From positions 248,001 to 312,000 of the forward strand of contig NZ_JAFHAP010000004.1 of the NCBI RefSeq assembly GCF_016938855.1: a stretch of 64,000 nt of DNA, given 5' to 3'. The stretch comes from Polycladomyces zharkentensis (GTDB taxonomy: Bacteria; Bacillota; Bacilli; Thermoactinomycetales; JIR-001). Both the position numbers and the translations under genes were made by a program. Shown here piece by piece: positions 17,185-27,071 of the stretch; positions within the stretch are counted from its first letter, which is position 1; each line of letters starts with the position of its first letter. The notes beneath the pieces were generated by a model. That model was not told where the DNA came from. It made no database searches and saw nothing but the letters and a program-made list of their open reading frames with translations.

Positions 17185-18624
17185 TCATCGTGACTGAAAG
17201 TACAGCCATTTGTTGAAAAACGGGGTCAGGTCTTTGCCGGCCACTTCATTGGCAACCCGGATAAAGTCCTCGGTGGTGGCGATTTGATACCGGTATCGTT
17301 GATAATAGGTTTGCAATATCCGCAACACCTTTTCCTTGCCGATTTCGTCTGCCAGTTCCCACAGCATGGCCGCCGGGCGAGTGTACACCATCAATCCGTA
17401 AACCAGATCCGAATAGCGGTACAGCGATTCAACCGAGGTGACGCCGGTTTTCCGGTTGATTCGGTTGCATTGCTCAGCGGCACGGATCAAGAGATCCCGC
17501 TCGTCTTCTCCCATTTGGTCGTGCATGTAGAGAAACTCGGAAAATGTGGTCAATCCTTCGTCCAACCACGGTTCCTTCACTTGATTGTTCCCCACCACTC
17601 CGTACCACCACTGATGGGCCAACTCGTGAACGACCACATTGACGGCGGGCCGTTCCCCTTGTCGTGTGAGAATTTTGGGGACCGAAGTGACCAGGCCGGG
17701 ATATTCCATCCCCGCGATGCCGTATCCCGTTTCTCCCAACACCACATCCACTTCGTCATACGGATAGGCACCAAAACGTTGGGAGAAAAACTTCATCCCG
17801 GATACGGCGGCATCGTGCAGCTCCTGTGCCACGTCTTCCATGCCGGGCAAATACCAAAGCCGAACGCGTACAGAACCGGCCTTTCCCTGCACCTGCTCAT
17901 AATCTTTGGTGATGACGGCGGCAAAATCCCGCACGTTGTCACGGCGAAGGGTGACGACTCCTTCCACCGAGTCTTCCGGGTCACGAGCCGAAGTGATCAA
18001 ACGATATCCCGAAGGCACATGGAATGTGACCTCAAAATCGGACATCCGGGTGTAAAACGGATCGCCGATGGTCGTATACGGTTCAGTATGCCAACCGTCT
18101 TGATCCTTTACCGCCAACATGGGATACCATTGAGCCAAGAAAGCGGTCCGCTTGAATGTGTTCAACCGGGTGCCGCCCTTGGGCAGCTGCAATCGGTAAT
18201 CCATGTCAATCCGCAATGTTTTTCCTGCTCCCACCCGTCCGGGCAACGGCACCTTCATGACCGTCTCCTTCACTTGATGGGAAACGGAAATACCGTTCAC
18301 TTTCACATGGGATACATGGAGATACCCCGGTTGCTTTGGTTTGGTATGGGCTCCCCATTTCCAATGGGAGAAAGCGTTGGGATACAGATGAAAATATACT
18401 TCCCGTGAATCGCCGACCTGTTTGGCGGGGAAAGTCACCGTCACATGACCGGTAACCTGTACCTTTTCGTCATGATAATGAGCCGTGATCCGGTAATGCG
18501 GACGCTCCGTTTTTTCCGCAGATGGGACCGTCCGCAATCCATTCATCGGACGGGGCGACCAACCGGTCACAATCAGACTGATCACTGTCAACAAACCGAA
18601 CAAAAAGAAAAAACGGCGTTTCAT
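17185..18624 (-). CDS. M1 family zinc metallopeptidase, membrane-anchored or secreted
   Basis: 479 residues. An N-terminal basic-hydrophobic segment (MKRRFFFLFGLLTVISLIV) gives export. The substrate-binding motif is GMEYPG (305-310, the GxMEN equivalent) and the gluzincin motif HELAHQWW (333-340) provides zinc ligands His333 and His337, with Glu356 in LDEGL as third. It probably trims peptides outside the membrane. ATG 18624 has GGTGGATG upstream; the 67 codons before it do not look exported or coding. No C-terminal ERAP domain, so it is a short M1 form. It follows hpd by 157 bp in the same direction. Confidence 0.88.
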   Translation of the reverse strand: MKRRFFFLFGLLTVISLIVTGWSPRPMNGLRTVPSAEKTERPHYRITAHYHDEKVQVTGHVTVTFPAKQVGDSREVYFHLYPNAFSHWKWGAHTKPKQPGYLHVSHVKVNGISVSHQVKETVMKVPLPGRVGAGKTLRIDMDYRLQLPKGGTRLNTFKRTAFLAQWYPMLAVKDQDGWHTEPYTTIGDPFYTRMSDFEVTFHVPSGYRLITSARDPEDSVEGVVTLRRDNVRDFAAVITKDYEQVQGKAGSVRVRLWYLPGMEDVAQELHDAAVSGMKFFSQRFGAYPYDEVDVVLGETGYGIAGMEYPGLVTSVPKILTRQGERPAVNVVVHELAHQWWYGVVGNNQVKEPWLDEGLTTFSEFLYMHDQMGEDERDLLIRAAEQCNRINRKTGVTSVESLYRYSDLVYGLMVYTRPAAMLWELADEIGKEKVLRILQTYYQRYRYQIATTEDFIRVANEVAGKDLTPFFNKWLYFQSR

Positions 18625-18781
18625 CCGTTCATCCACCCATTTCTGTTGGAGATTTCTCCCTATAGGATGATCCAATCGCAAGGGAAATATGAACGGATGG
18701 CCGTTGATCATTGATTTGTCCGGGTGAACTTTTTCATGCCCCCGCCGGAAGATGACGTTGGGAGCGCATTTGAGGAGTGTG

Positions 18782-19894
18782 TCAAAGGTTGCCCCGCCGT
18801 TCTTGTTCACGCTCGATTGCTTCAAACAGTGCTTTGAAGTTTCCTTCGCCGAAACCGCGAGCTCCCTTGCGCTGAATAATCTCGATGAAGAGGGTGGGCC
18901 GGTCTACGATCGGTTGGGTAAAGATCTGCAAGAGGTACCCCTCATCGTCCCGGTCGACCAGAATGTTGAGCCGTCGCAAATCCTCGATCGATTCGTCGAT
19001 GTTTCCCACACGTTCGATCAGGGTGTCATAATACGCATCGGGAGTGGACAAGAACACTACTCCGTGACGTCGCAGGGTTTCCACGGTTTTGACGATGTCA
19101 TTGGTCAGCAAGGCGACATGTTGCACTCCCGCACCGCGATAAAACTCCAAGTACTCCTGGATCTGCGATTTCCGCTTGCCTTGGGCCGGTTCGTTGATCG
19201 GAAACTTGATTCGTCCACCGTTGTGCATCACCTTGGACATGAGTGCCGAATACTCGGTACTGATGTCTTTGTCGTCAAAATGGATCATTTGCTTGAAGCC
19301 CATCACGTTTTCATAATAGGCAACCCATTCCTCCATCCGCTCCACATTGCCCACCACATGGTCAATCGCAACCAAACCGGCGTCATGATGGGGGATGTCG
19401 CATTCAGGTGCGGCAAAGCCGGGGGCGAACAAACCATGATATTGATGACGTTCGATCAAGGTATGAACGGTATCCCCGTATGTGCCGATGACCGCTTTTT
19501 TGATCACGCCGTGTTCATCCTGCAATTCATGAGGTTCTTTTACCGGAATGCCACCCCTTGAAACCGCTTCCGAAAAAGCCGATTCGACATCATCCACCAA
19601 CAGCGCAATATCCTTGACTCCGTCACCGTGTTGCTTGACGAATTCGGCAATGGGATGATCCGGACCATAAGCACCGCTCACAACCAGGCGGATCTTCCCT
19701 TGCTCCAGTACATAGGAGACATGATCCCGATTCCCTGTCTCCAAACCGCTGTAAGCGACAAGCCGGAATCCGAATGACCGACAAAAGAAATACGCCGCCT
19801 GTTTTGCATTGCCCGTATAGATTTCCAAATAATCCACATCACGGATTGCAAAAAAATCCCGTTCCGTCGAAGCGGTTTGCAATTGCTGGGCCAT
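18782..19894 (-). CDS. hppD: 4-hydroxyphenylpyruvate dioxygenase
   Basis: 370 residues, non-haem iron enzyme converting 4-hydroxyphenylpyruvate to homogentisate in tyrosine catabolism. The two vicinal-oxygen-chelate halves are visible. Iron ligands are His179 (AIDHVVGN), His259 (VQHVALLT) and Glu338 (LFIEIIQRKGA); the C-terminal GFGEGNFKALFEAIE is the family gate helix. ATG start with GAGGTGGCGATG in front. No fumarylacetoacetase or homogentisate dioxygenase lies next to it, so the rest of the pathway must be elsewhere. Confidence 0.96.
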   Translation of the reverse strand: MAQQLQTASTERDFFAIRDVDYLEIYTGNAKQAAYFFCRSFGFRLVAYSGLETGNRDHVSYVLEQGKIRLVVSGAYGPDHPIAEFVKQHGDGVKDIALLVDDVESAFSEAVSRGGIPVKEPHELQDEHGVIKKAVIGTYGDTVHTLIERHQYHGLFAPGFAAPECDIPHHDAGLVAIDHVVGNVERMEEWVAYYENVMGFKQMIHFDDKDISTEYSALMSKVMHNGGRIKFPINEPAQGKRKSQIQEYLEFYRGAGVQHVALLTNDIVKTVETLRRHGVVFLSTPDAYYDTLIERVGNIDESIEDLRRLNILVDRDDEGYLLQIFTQPIVDRPTLFIEIIQRKGARGFGEGNFKALFEAIEREQERRGNL

Positions 19895-20410
19895 TCATCG
19901 CCACCTCAGTCTGAATTTCATTTATTTTCAGGTTATATCCTTTTTCGGCGACGAGCAAGCACACGCGGCAACGCTTTTGTGTACTGCATGATTGAAAGAA
20001 CACCCCAGGGAGGTGAGTGTTTTGACCAACTGATGGACACTGCCTCCCATTCGGGAATTGATCAAAGTGAAATTCCTGTCATCAGTTGATCAATCGCTTC
20101 ACTTGGAACCATTTGGTCTCCAGATCCCAAACGCGGCAACCGGAAAACCGTATGCGCAAGCAGATTGTGAAGCGGTTGGAGGCAGACCGGAAGAAAGTAT
20201 CGTGATTTACAAAAGGGGATGATCGCCTCTGTTCACAAATGCCGCATCAGAGGTGAATCAATGGAACTTAAATGTTTGACACATCCGCCTCTTCTTCATG
20301 CCTGTCGTCCCAGGTTGCTCAGCGGGGAGACGGTTTTCGATGTTCAAGGCAAGATCATGGCTTCCCTCTTTTCAGCAGGGAGCGGGATTGGAGTATCCCG
20401 GTGTGATTCT
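19895..20410. other. Intergenic region between divergent and co-oriented genes, possible decayed small ORFs
   Basis: Plus-strand frames of 33 codons (19988-20089) and 39 codons from TTG (20086-20205) overlap by TTGA and have a GGGAGG nearby, but it is not placed to serve either start well. Neither translation is recognised. The rest appears empty. It may be the remains of a small gene. Confidence 0.35.
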
Positions 20411-22054
20411 TCAAGTCTGGGATTGGCGCATCTGTACAGCCATCTCCCGCAACTTGTACTTTTGGATTTTCCCGCTGGCCGTCATCGGATACTCCGTCAC
20501 AATCTGAAGTGCCTGCGGTATTTTGAAGTGAGCGATTTGCCCCCGGCAAAAATCCTGCAATTCCTCCAGTGTCAATGTCTCTCTCTCTTTGACGCGGACA
20601 AATGCCATCACCTGTTCGCCATATTTTTCATCAGGCACGCCGACAATCTGCACATCGAGGATTTTGGGATGCGTGTAGAGAAACTCCTCGATTTCCCGTG
20701 GGTAAATGTTTTCCCCGCCGCGGATGATCATATCTTTCAACCGACCGGTAATGCGGACGTACCCGTTTTCGTTCATGGTCGCCAGATCGCCCGTGTGCAG
20801 CCAACCGTCATCATCCAAGACTTCCTTGGTGGCTTCGGGCATTTTGTAGTATCCCTTCATCACATGGTAACCCCTGGTGCACAATTCTCCCTGCACACCC
20901 GGTTCCACTTCGGCGCCCGTGTTCGGATCCACGATCTTCACTTCCACATGGGGCAGTGCCCTTCCTACCGAAGCGACGCGCAATTCGATCGGATCATCCG
21001 TCCGCGTTTGCGTGATCACGGGGGAAGATTCGGTTTGACCGTAAGCAATGGTGATTTCCCGCGCCCCCATTACCTCAACCACTTTTTTCATCAATTCGAT
21101 CGGACAGTTGGAACCGGCCATGATGCCCGTACGCAGGGATGATAAATCGAATCGGTCAAACTCGGGATGATTCAGCTCGGCGATGAACATGGTCGGCACC
21201 CCGTGCAAACCGGTACAGCGTTCCTGTTCCACCGCCTCGAGGACCCGGAGCGGATCAAATTCCGTAATCGGTACCATCGTTGCGCCGACGGAGACACAGG
21301 CCAACGTACCCAACACACACCCGAAACAGTGGAAAAACGGAACCGGGATGCAGAGGCGATCCTGGTGGGTCAGCCGCATACACTCGGCGATGTTGCGGGC
21401 ATTGTTGACAATGTTGCGATGAGTGAGCATGACTCCTTTGGGAAAGCCGGTGGTACCCGACGTATATTGCATGTTGATCACATCTTCCGGATGCAACGAT
21501 TGCTGCCGCTGCACCAACTCCTCCTCGGTCACTTCATCTCCCATTTGCAGGATGTCCTCCCACAAAAACATGCCCGGTTTGCGCTCCCGCCCCAGAAGGA
21601 TGACGTTCTTCAGCTTGGGCAGTCGGGCGGAGCGCAATTCCCCCGGCGAGCAATCGTTCAATTCGGGACAGATCTCCAACAGCATCTCGACATAATTGTT
21701 CCCTTTGAATTGTTCCATCAGGATCAGTGTTTCCGTATCCGACTGGCGCAGCAGATATTCCAGCTCCCGGGTACGGTAGTTGGTGTTGACTGTTATCAGG
21801 ACGGCGCCCATCTTGCCCGTGGCAAACTGAGTCACCAACCACTCCGGCTCGTTTCGCGCCCAGATCGCCAGATGATCTCCTTTTTTCAACCCCAGTTTCA
21901 TCAGGCCGCGTGCAGCCCGGTTGCATCGCTGCCGGAATTCCCGGTAACTCCAACGCAACCCGTACTCCGGATAGATCACCGCAGGATGATCCGCCAACCG
22001 ATCCGCCATTTGATCCAACAGATCCCCCACCGTGATATCGAGAAGTTCCGCCAC
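20411..22054 (-). CDS. AMP-binding acyl-CoA synthetase (FadD/YngI-like)
   Basis: 547 residues of the ANL superfamily. Core motif A3 is [11 protein letters not shown], the adenylate motif YGQTES and the hinge [12 protein letters not shown], followed by [16 protein letters not shown] and the catalytic lysine in [10 protein letters not shown] near the C-terminus. It activates a medium/long or branched carboxylate to its CoA thioester. GTG start with GAGGAGGGG upstream, 16 bp after the acyl-CoA dehydrogenase stop, so the two form one operon for fatty or branched acid breakdown. Confidence 0.92.
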   Translation of the reverse strand: MAELLDITVGDLLDQMADRLADHPAVIYPEYGLRWSYREFRQRCNRAARGLMKLGLKKGDHLAIWARNEPEWLVTQFATGKMGAVLITVNTNYRTRELEYLLRQSDTETLILMEQFKGNNYVEMLLEICPELNDCSPGELRSARLPKLKNVILLGRERKPGMFLWEDILQMGDEVTEEELVQRQQSLHPEDVINMQYTSGTTGFPKGVMLTHRNIVNNARNIAECMRLTHQDRLCIPVPFFHCFGCVLGTLACVSVGATMVPITEFDPLRVLEAVEQERCTGLHGVPTMFIAELNHPEFDRFDLSSLRTGIMAGSNCPIELMKKVVEVMGAREITIAYGQTESSPVITQTRTDDPIELRVASVGRALPHVEVKIVDPNTGAEVEPGVQGELCTRGYHVMKGYYKMPEATKEVLDDDGWLHTGDLATMNENGYVRITGRLKDMIIRGGENIYPREIEEFLYTHPKILDVQIVGVPDEKYGEQVMAFVRVKERETLTLEELQDFCRGQIAHFKIPQALQIVTEYPMTASGKIQKYKLREMAVQMRQSQT

Positions 22055-22070
22055 CCTTGCCCCTCCTCAT

Positions 22071-23210
22071 TCAGCACCCGATTTCCCGGGCGATGATATT
22101 TCTCTGAATTTCCGAAGTTCCTTCCCCGATTTCCGTCAATTTGGCGTCACGGAAAAAGCGTTCCACCTTGTAATCATGCATGTATCCATAACCGCCATGG
22201 ATTTGAACCGCTTGGTTGCATACCTTCATTGCCACCTCGGAGGCGAACAGTTTGCACATGGACGCTTCTTTGGTAAACCGGCGCCCCTGGTCTTTCAGCC
22301 AAGCTGCTTTGTACACCATGTTGCGGGCCAATTCGATGTACATGGCCATGTCGGCCAATTTGTGCTGAATCACCTGAAATTTCGAAATAGAACGCCCAAA
22401 CTGCACCCGTTGCTTGGCGTATTGCAACGCCGCTTCATACGCCCCCTGCGCGATTCCGACCGCCATCGCCCCGATGCCGATTCGCCCGCCATCGAGCGTG
22501 ATCAGGAACTGTTTGAACCCCTCCCCGATTTTGCCCAAGATGTTTTCATGCGGCACGCGCACGTGATCCATCACTAACTCAGCCGTGTTGGAACTGTGCA
22601 GACCCATTTTGTGATATTGATCGATCACTTGAAAGCCTTCCGCATCCGTCGGAACGATGAACGCGGTGATTTCGCGTTGCTCCCCCTTTTTTCCCGTCAC
22701 GGCCGTCAATGCCAGAAAACGGGCGTAACTGGCGTTGGTGATGAAACATTTGGAGCCGTTGATCACCCATTCATCTCCTTCACGCACCGCAGTCGTCCTG
22801 GTTCCTCCCGCGTCCGAACCGGCATTGGGTTCGGTCAGTCCGAATGCCCCGAGCGTTTCCCCGCGGCAAAGCGGGACCAGATATTTTTGTTTCTGTTCCT
22901 CGGTACCGAACAAATACAGCGGAGCACAACCCAACGAGATATGAGCAGAATACGTAATGCCAGTTGAAGCGCACACCCGGCTCAACTCTTCCACCGCGAT
23001 GGCGAAGCTGACCGTATCTGCTCCCCCGCCACCGTATTCCTCGGGAAACGGCAGCCCCATCAGATTGAGTTCAGCCATCTTCTCAAAGATTTCTCGGGGG
23101 AACCGCTTGGTCCGATCCCGCTCGTCTGCGGTAGGAGCCACCTCTCCCTCGGCAAAATCACGCATCAATTTGCGGATCATCTTCTGCTCTTCCGTCAGGT
23201 CGAAATTCAT
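22071..23210 (-). CDS. Acyl-CoA dehydrogenase
   Basis: 379 residues, FAD flavoprotein of beta-oxidation that makes trans-2-enoyl-CoA. Family signatures are [13 protein letters not shown], the FAD/substrate segment around [12 protein letters not shown], and [21 protein letters not shown]. The catalytic Glu lies in the GGYGY region typical of short/medium-chain enzymes. ATG start with AAGGAGTGGGAG upstream. It is the first gene of the operon with the acyl-CoA synthetase. The promoter carries a cre-like site. Chain-length specificity is not readable. Confidence 0.95.
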   Translation of the reverse strand: MNFDLTEEQKMIRKLMRDFAEGEVAPTADERDRTKRFPREIFEKMAELNLMGLPFPEEYGGGGADTVSFAIAVEELSRVCASTGITYSAHISLGCAPLYLFGTEEQKQKYLVPLCRGETLGAFGLTEPNAGSDAGGTRTTAVREGDEWVINGSKCFITNASYARFLALTAVTGKKGEQREITAFIVPTDAEGFQVIDQYHKMGLHSSNTAELVMDHVRVPHENILGKIGEGFKQFLITLDGGRIGIGAMAVGIAQGAYEAALQYAKQRVQFGRSISKFQVIQHKLADMAMYIELARNMVYKAAWLKDQGRRFTKEASMCKLFASEVAMKVCNQAVQIHGGYGYMHDYKVERFFRDAKLTEIGEGTSEIQRNIIAREIGC

Positions 23211-23234
23211 GTTCTCCCACTCCTTCTTTTTTTG

Positions 23235-23284
23235 TGGAAAGCGCTATCAATCCCATTATAGGTGGATTCATTTATTTTTATCAA
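23235..23284 (-). promoter_or_regulatory. SigA-type promoter with overlapping cre-like site for the acyl-CoA dehydrogenase operon
   Basis: On the minus strand the -35 TTGATA (23279-23284) and -10 TATAAT (23255-23260) are 18 bp apart. Just downstream GGAAAGCGCTATCA (23236-23249) matches 12 of 14 positions of the ideal cre palindrome TGAAAGCGCTTTCA, so CcpA could repress the operon when sugars are present. Confidence 0.7.
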
Positions 23285-23383
23285 GAATTTTGGGAATGAA
23301 CACTTTTTTCTGTCGTTTAAGGCGCGGGAGAGCGTTTGCATTGCGATTTGAAAAGGGATAAAATTGAGTCAGTATCTGACAAG

Positions 23384-23421
23384 AAAAAAGCACCCGTGTA
23401 GGATGCTCTCCCCTCACGGAT
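23384..23421 (-). terminator. Terminator downstream of sigA
   Basis: On the minus strand AGCATCCGTG pairs with CACGGGTGCT around a 16-nt loop and is followed by TTTTTTC, directly after the sigA stop. Confidence 0.85.
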
Positions 23422-23423
23422 GC

Positions 23424-24545
23424 TTATTCGAGGAAGTCTTTGAGCCGCTTGCTCCGGCTGGGATGGCGCAATTTGCGGAGCGCTTTGGCTTCGATCTGCC
23501 GAATCCGCTCACGGGTGACGCCGAACACCTTGCCCACTTCTTCCAGCGTGCGGGTGCGTCCGTCGTCCAATCCGAAGCGGAGACGCAACACATTTTCTTC
23601 CCGCTCGGACAGGGTGTCCAGCACTTCCTTCAGCTGTTCCTTCAACAACTCATAGGCGGCCGCATCCGCCGGCGCCTGCGCGTCATCGTCGGGGATGAAA
23701 TCCCCCAGATGGGAGTCGTCCTCTTCCCCGATCGGTGTTTCCAGCGAGACCGGCTCTTGCGCGATTTTCATGATCTCGCGAACCTTTTCGGGGCTGAGGT
23801 TCATCTCCTTGGCGATTTCTTCCGGCGTGGGTTCACGACCCAGTTCTTGCAACAGTTGGCGGGAAACCCGGATCAATTTGTTGATCGTTTCGACCATATG
23901 CACCGGGATTCGGATCGTGCGGGCCTGATCCGCAATCGCCCGGGTGATCGCTTGGCGGATCCACCACGTGGCATAGGTGCTGAACTTGTACCCTTTGCGA
24001 TAGTCGAATTTCTCAACGGCTTTGATCAGACCCATGTTGCCTTCTTGGATCAGATCCAGGAACAGCATGCCCCGGCCCACATACCGTTTGGCGATGCTGA
24101 CCACCAGACGGAGGTTGGCCTCGGCGAGGCGCCGCTTGGCTTCTTCGTCCCCCTGTTCGATCCGCTTGGCAAGCTCGACTTCCTCTTCCGCAGACAACAG
24201 CGGTACACGTCCGATCTCCTTCAAGTACATCCGAACCGGATCGTTGATTTTGACGCCCGGGGGCACACTCAGGTCATCGTCCAGATATTCCTCTTCAGGA
24301 TGCGTATCGTCATCGTCAAAGACCATGTCATCATCCACGTCTTCGTTGATCACTTCGATCCCCTGATCAGCCAACTGCTCGAAAAATTCATCGATTTGTT
24401 GGGAGTCCTGATCGTAGGCGGACAATTTTTCCATAATCTCTTTATAGCTGAGAACGCCCCGTTTCTTGCCGAGGTCGATCAGTTGTTCCTTCATTTGTTC
24501 CAAAGAAAGATCCATTTCGGTGTCAACATGTTGTTCCTTTGCCAA
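23424..24545 (-). CDS. sigA: RNA polymerase primary sigma factor SigA/RpoD
   Basis: 373 residues. Region 1.1 is at the start, region 1.2/2.1 around [16 protein letters not shown], the -10 recognition helix of region 2.4 contains [18 protein letters not shown], region 3 follows, and region 4.2 contains [21 protein letters not shown]. It recruits RNA polymerase to housekeeping promoters. The start is TTG with AAGGAGGGAAC upstream. It follows dnaG by 32 bp as in Bacillus. A clear terminator follows. Confidence 0.97.
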   Translation of the reverse strand: MAKEQHVDTEMDLSLEQMKEQLIDLGKKRGVLSYKEIMEKLSAYDQDSQQIDEFFEQLADQGIEVINEDVDDDMVFDDDDTHPEEEYLDDDLSVPPGVKINDPVRMYLKEIGRVPLLSAEEEVELAKRIEQGDEEAKRRLAEANLRLVVSIAKRYVGRGMLFLDLIQEGNMGLIKAVEKFDYRKGYKFSTYATWWIRQAITRAIADQARTIRIPVHMVETINKLIRVSRQLLQELGREPTPEEIAKEMNLSPEKVREIMKIAQEPVSLETPIGEEDDSHLGDFIPDDDAQAPADAAAYELLKEQLKEVLDTLSEREENVLRLRFGLDDGRTRTLEEVGKVFGVTRERIRQIEAKALRKLRHPSRSKRLKDFLE

Positions 24546-24577
24546 TGTCAGTTCCCTCCTTCCCTGATTTCACCGTC

Positions 24578-26395
24578 TCAGGCCAGCATTTTCTTTTTCT
24601 TTTCCAGTTGCAAAAGTTTGATTCCCAACTGGGCCGCCTTTGCGGTGTCACCAGCACGTTCTGCTTCTTCAATCTGACGTTTGATTTCCAATAATTCAAG
24701 ATGAATGGAATGATGGCGGATGCGACGGATACAGTCGTCCACAGCCTTCTCGGAAAAATCGTCCGGAATGTCCATCATTGCCAGTTCGCTGATGTGAGAT
24801 GACAACTCGGCATCCTTGACGTAATGCAGGAACCGTCCCGGATCGGCCGGATTACCCTCGGCATAATACGCATACAGATGTGCAACGATGGCTTGGTAAT
24901 CATCAATGTGAAAATCCGGCCCGAGCGTCTGTTCCACATACGCGGCGATTTCCTTGTCACGGATCATCATGGCGAGCAACTGTTTTTCCGCCTCATGCGC
25001 AGCGGTGCGTCTGTCTGAACCGACCATGTGTTTGGTATTATGATATACATTATTCCACTTTGTTTGACCTTTATCCCTTTTGTTTTCTCTTTGTTTGCGC
25101 CGCCGGATGCGCCTGAGCTCCTGTTTCAGGGCATCCAGGGACAACCGGTGCTCTTCTGCCAAACGGCGGACATAATGATCCTGCTCGATGGCAAGGGGAA
25201 GGTCAGCGACCACTTCCAGGGCCTGCGTCAGATATTTCAACCGTTGCGGTTCATCCCGGAGATCGAAATCCTTTTTCAATCGCTCCAGTTTAAACGCAGT
25301 CAACGGGAGAGCGGAACCGATGACGTCCCGGCGAAATGATTCTGCACCCCGTTCACGGATATAATCGTCGGGATCCATCCCTTGCGGCAGTTGCGCCACC
25401 TTGACGATGGCCCCCTGTTCCTGAAGCAGTTCCAGCCCGCGATCGGCCGCCGATTGACCGGCATCATCCGCATCGTAGCAGATGATGGCTGCCTCCGCAT
25501 TGCGCCGGATCACACGGGCTTGCTCCTCCGTAAGCGAAGTGCCCAGTGACGCCACACCGGAACGAATCCCTGCCTGCCAGGCGGCAATCACGTCCATGTA
25601 ACCTTCAAACAGGACGGCTTGCTGATCTTTGCGCATCGCCTGGCGGGCACGATGCAGGTTGAACAGATTGCGCCCCTTGTGAAAGACAGGTGTTTCCGGG
25701 CTGTTCAGGTATTTGGGACGGCCTTCTCCCAACAGTCTGCCGCCGAACCCGACCACACGGCCTTGCGCGTCATGGATGGGAAACATCACCCGCCCGCGAA
25801 ACCGGTCATAGTATCCGGTTCCGTTTTCACGCATCGAGATCAACCCGGCTTCCTCCATCTCCTGCTCGTGATATCCCCTTCCTTTGAGAAACGACAGGAG
25901 GAATTGCCGGGAGGGAGGAGCATATCCGATCTGAAACTCGCGGATCGTCTCCATGCTCACACCCCGACGTTCCAGATATGCCCGTGCGGGCTGACCGTGA
26001 TCCGTGTTCACCAGCAAGTGGTGGTACAACCGCGCCGCCAAGTCCAACGCCTGACGCAATCGGGTGCGCTTCTCATCCTCCGGCCGTTCCTCCCGATTCG
26101 TCTCCGGCAGGGCGATCCCGGCCTGATCGGCCAGATGGCGCACGGCTTCGGCAAAGGAAAGCTGTTCAATTTCCATCATGAACTTAATCACATCGCCGCC
26201 TGCACCGCATCCGAAACAATAAAAAATCTGCTTGTCGGGAGCGACTGAAAAGGAAGGGGTTTTTTCTGAGTGAAACGGGCATAAACCGAAATAATTGCGC
26301 CCGCTTCGCTTCAATTGCACATATTGACCCACTACATCCAAGATATCAAAATGTTCCCGGACTCGGTCGATGACTTCGTCAGGGATGCGCCCCAT
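24578..26395 (-). CDS. dnaG: DNA primase DnaG
   Basis: 605 residues. The N-terminal zinc ribbon uses Cys39, His42, Cys60 and Cys63 (CPFHSEKTPSFSV and FYCFGCGAGG). The RNA polymerase core has YFNSPETPVFHKG-type residues and a TOPRIM fold with LFEGYMD and CYDADDAG acidic metal ligands. The C-terminal ~150 residues bind DnaB helicase. ATG 26395 is preferred over the TTG one codon upstream. It forms an operon with sigA and may be controlled by Spo0A boxes in the leader region. Confidence 0.97.
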   Translation of the reverse strand: MGRIPDEVIDRVREHFDILDVVGQYVQLKRSGRNYFGLCPFHSEKTPSFSVAPDKQIFYCFGCGAGGDVIKFMMEIEQLSFAEAVRHLADQAGIALPETNREERPEDEKRTRLRQALDLAARLYHHLLVNTDHGQPARAYLERRGVSMETIREFQIGYAPPSRQFLLSFLKGRGYHEQEMEEAGLISMRENGTGYYDRFRGRVMFPIHDAQGRVVGFGGRLLGEGRPKYLNSPETPVFHKGRNLFNLHRARQAMRKDQQAVLFEGYMDVIAAWQAGIRSGVASLGTSLTEEQARVIRRNAEAAIICYDADDAGQSAADRGLELLQEQGAIVKVAQLPQGMDPDDYIRERGAESFRRDVIGSALPLTAFKLERLKKDFDLRDEPQRLKYLTQALEVVADLPLAIEQDHYVRRLAEEHRLSLDALKQELRRIRRRKQRENKRDKGQTKWNNVYHNTKHMVGSDRRTAAHEAEKQLLAMMIRDKEIAAYVEQTLGPDFHIDDYQAIVAHLYAYYAEGNPADPGRFLHYVKDAELSSHISELAMMDIPDDFSEKAVDDCIRRIRHHSIHLELLEIKRQIEEAERAGDTAKAAQLGIKLLQLEKKKKMLA

Positions 26396-26475
26396 CAAGA
26401 AATCACCGCTTTCCCGTCTGGATGATCCGTTTTTTGCAGCAGAACCGGGGGTTGTGCCTTAATACCCACTTTGTA

Positions 26476-26657
26476 TTCGACAAAAATCGTCAAAATCCTG
26501 CACAACCCCCAATGATAGCCTATAGTAATATTTGGTTTAAATGGATGGAAAAAAAAGAAGGAAACCTTGCCCAACCCCCTATCCCTTTATTCTACACAGA
26601 GCATGCGAATCCTTCCAGCCCTTTGGTGTATTTCTTTTTCGACAAAATTGTGTCGAA
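26476..26657. promoter_or_regulatory. Cluster of three Spo0A (0A) boxes upstream of dnaG-sigA
   Basis: TGTCGAA, the core 0A box, occurs on the plus strand at 26651-26657 and on the minus strand at 26638-26644, forming a perfect 7-bp inverted repeat with a 6-bp spacer. A third copy is on the minus strand at 26476-26482. All lie between the dnaG start and a candidate -10 at 26693-26698. Confidence 0.6.
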
Positions 26658-26692
26658 TTTTGCAAGATCGCTCAAAAAGATACACCTGTAGT

Positions 26693-26698
26693 ATTATA
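26693..26698 (-). promoter_or_regulatory. Candidate -10 box for dnaG-sigA
   Basis: TATAAT on the minus strand about 300 bp upstream of dnaG. The matching -35 region (AGGATT, 18 bp away) is weak, so this may need an activator or not be the main promoter. Confidence 0.4.
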
Positions 26699-26730
26699 CG
26701 CCGGAAAATGAAAAAAATCCTGCTTCAGCC

Positions 26731-26769
26731 TTGACATCTCCTTTTTTTTCTATCTTAGAATCATTATTA
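26731..26769 (+). promoter_or_regulatory. Plus-strand promoter overlapping a PerR/Fur-like box, no gene downstream
   Basis: TTGACA at 26731-26736 and TAGAAT at 26756-26761 (19-bp spacing). TTAGAATCATTATTA at 26755-26769 matches 12 of 15 bases of the PerR consensus TTATAATTATTATAA. The next element downstream is a terminator hairpin. Confidence 0.5.
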
Positions 26770-26784
26770 TCTGAAACGGATGAC

Positions 26785-26818
26785 AAAAGGCCCGCCAAGA
26801 TGTCAGAACGGGCCTTTT
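26785..26818. terminator. Bidirectional terminator
   Basis: AAAAGGCCCG and CGGGCCTTTT form a perfect 10-bp stem with a 14-nt loop. It can end transcription from ppdK on the minus strand (about 250 bp past its stop; I see no gene in between) and any transcript from the plus-strand promoter at 26731. Confidence 0.85.
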
Positions 26819-27071
26819 GCCTTCAGTGTTTCTTTTCCCCTCGGACAAACAATGAAACATCGAAGGACGTCAGTCGAATTACCGGTCCGGCTGATCCTTG
26901 TCTGGCAATATCAGCCGCCACGCTTTCCCAAGCTGCTCCGTATTCTCCCTTCTGTCTCCCCTCTTTCCGGTGCTTCGCTCTACCGGAATCGGTCAGCCCT
27001 GTATGGGATCGTCGGGGAATCACTCCCGTGCTTCGAAAGATGAGAGCAGCTACCCACACACGCTTCCGGTA

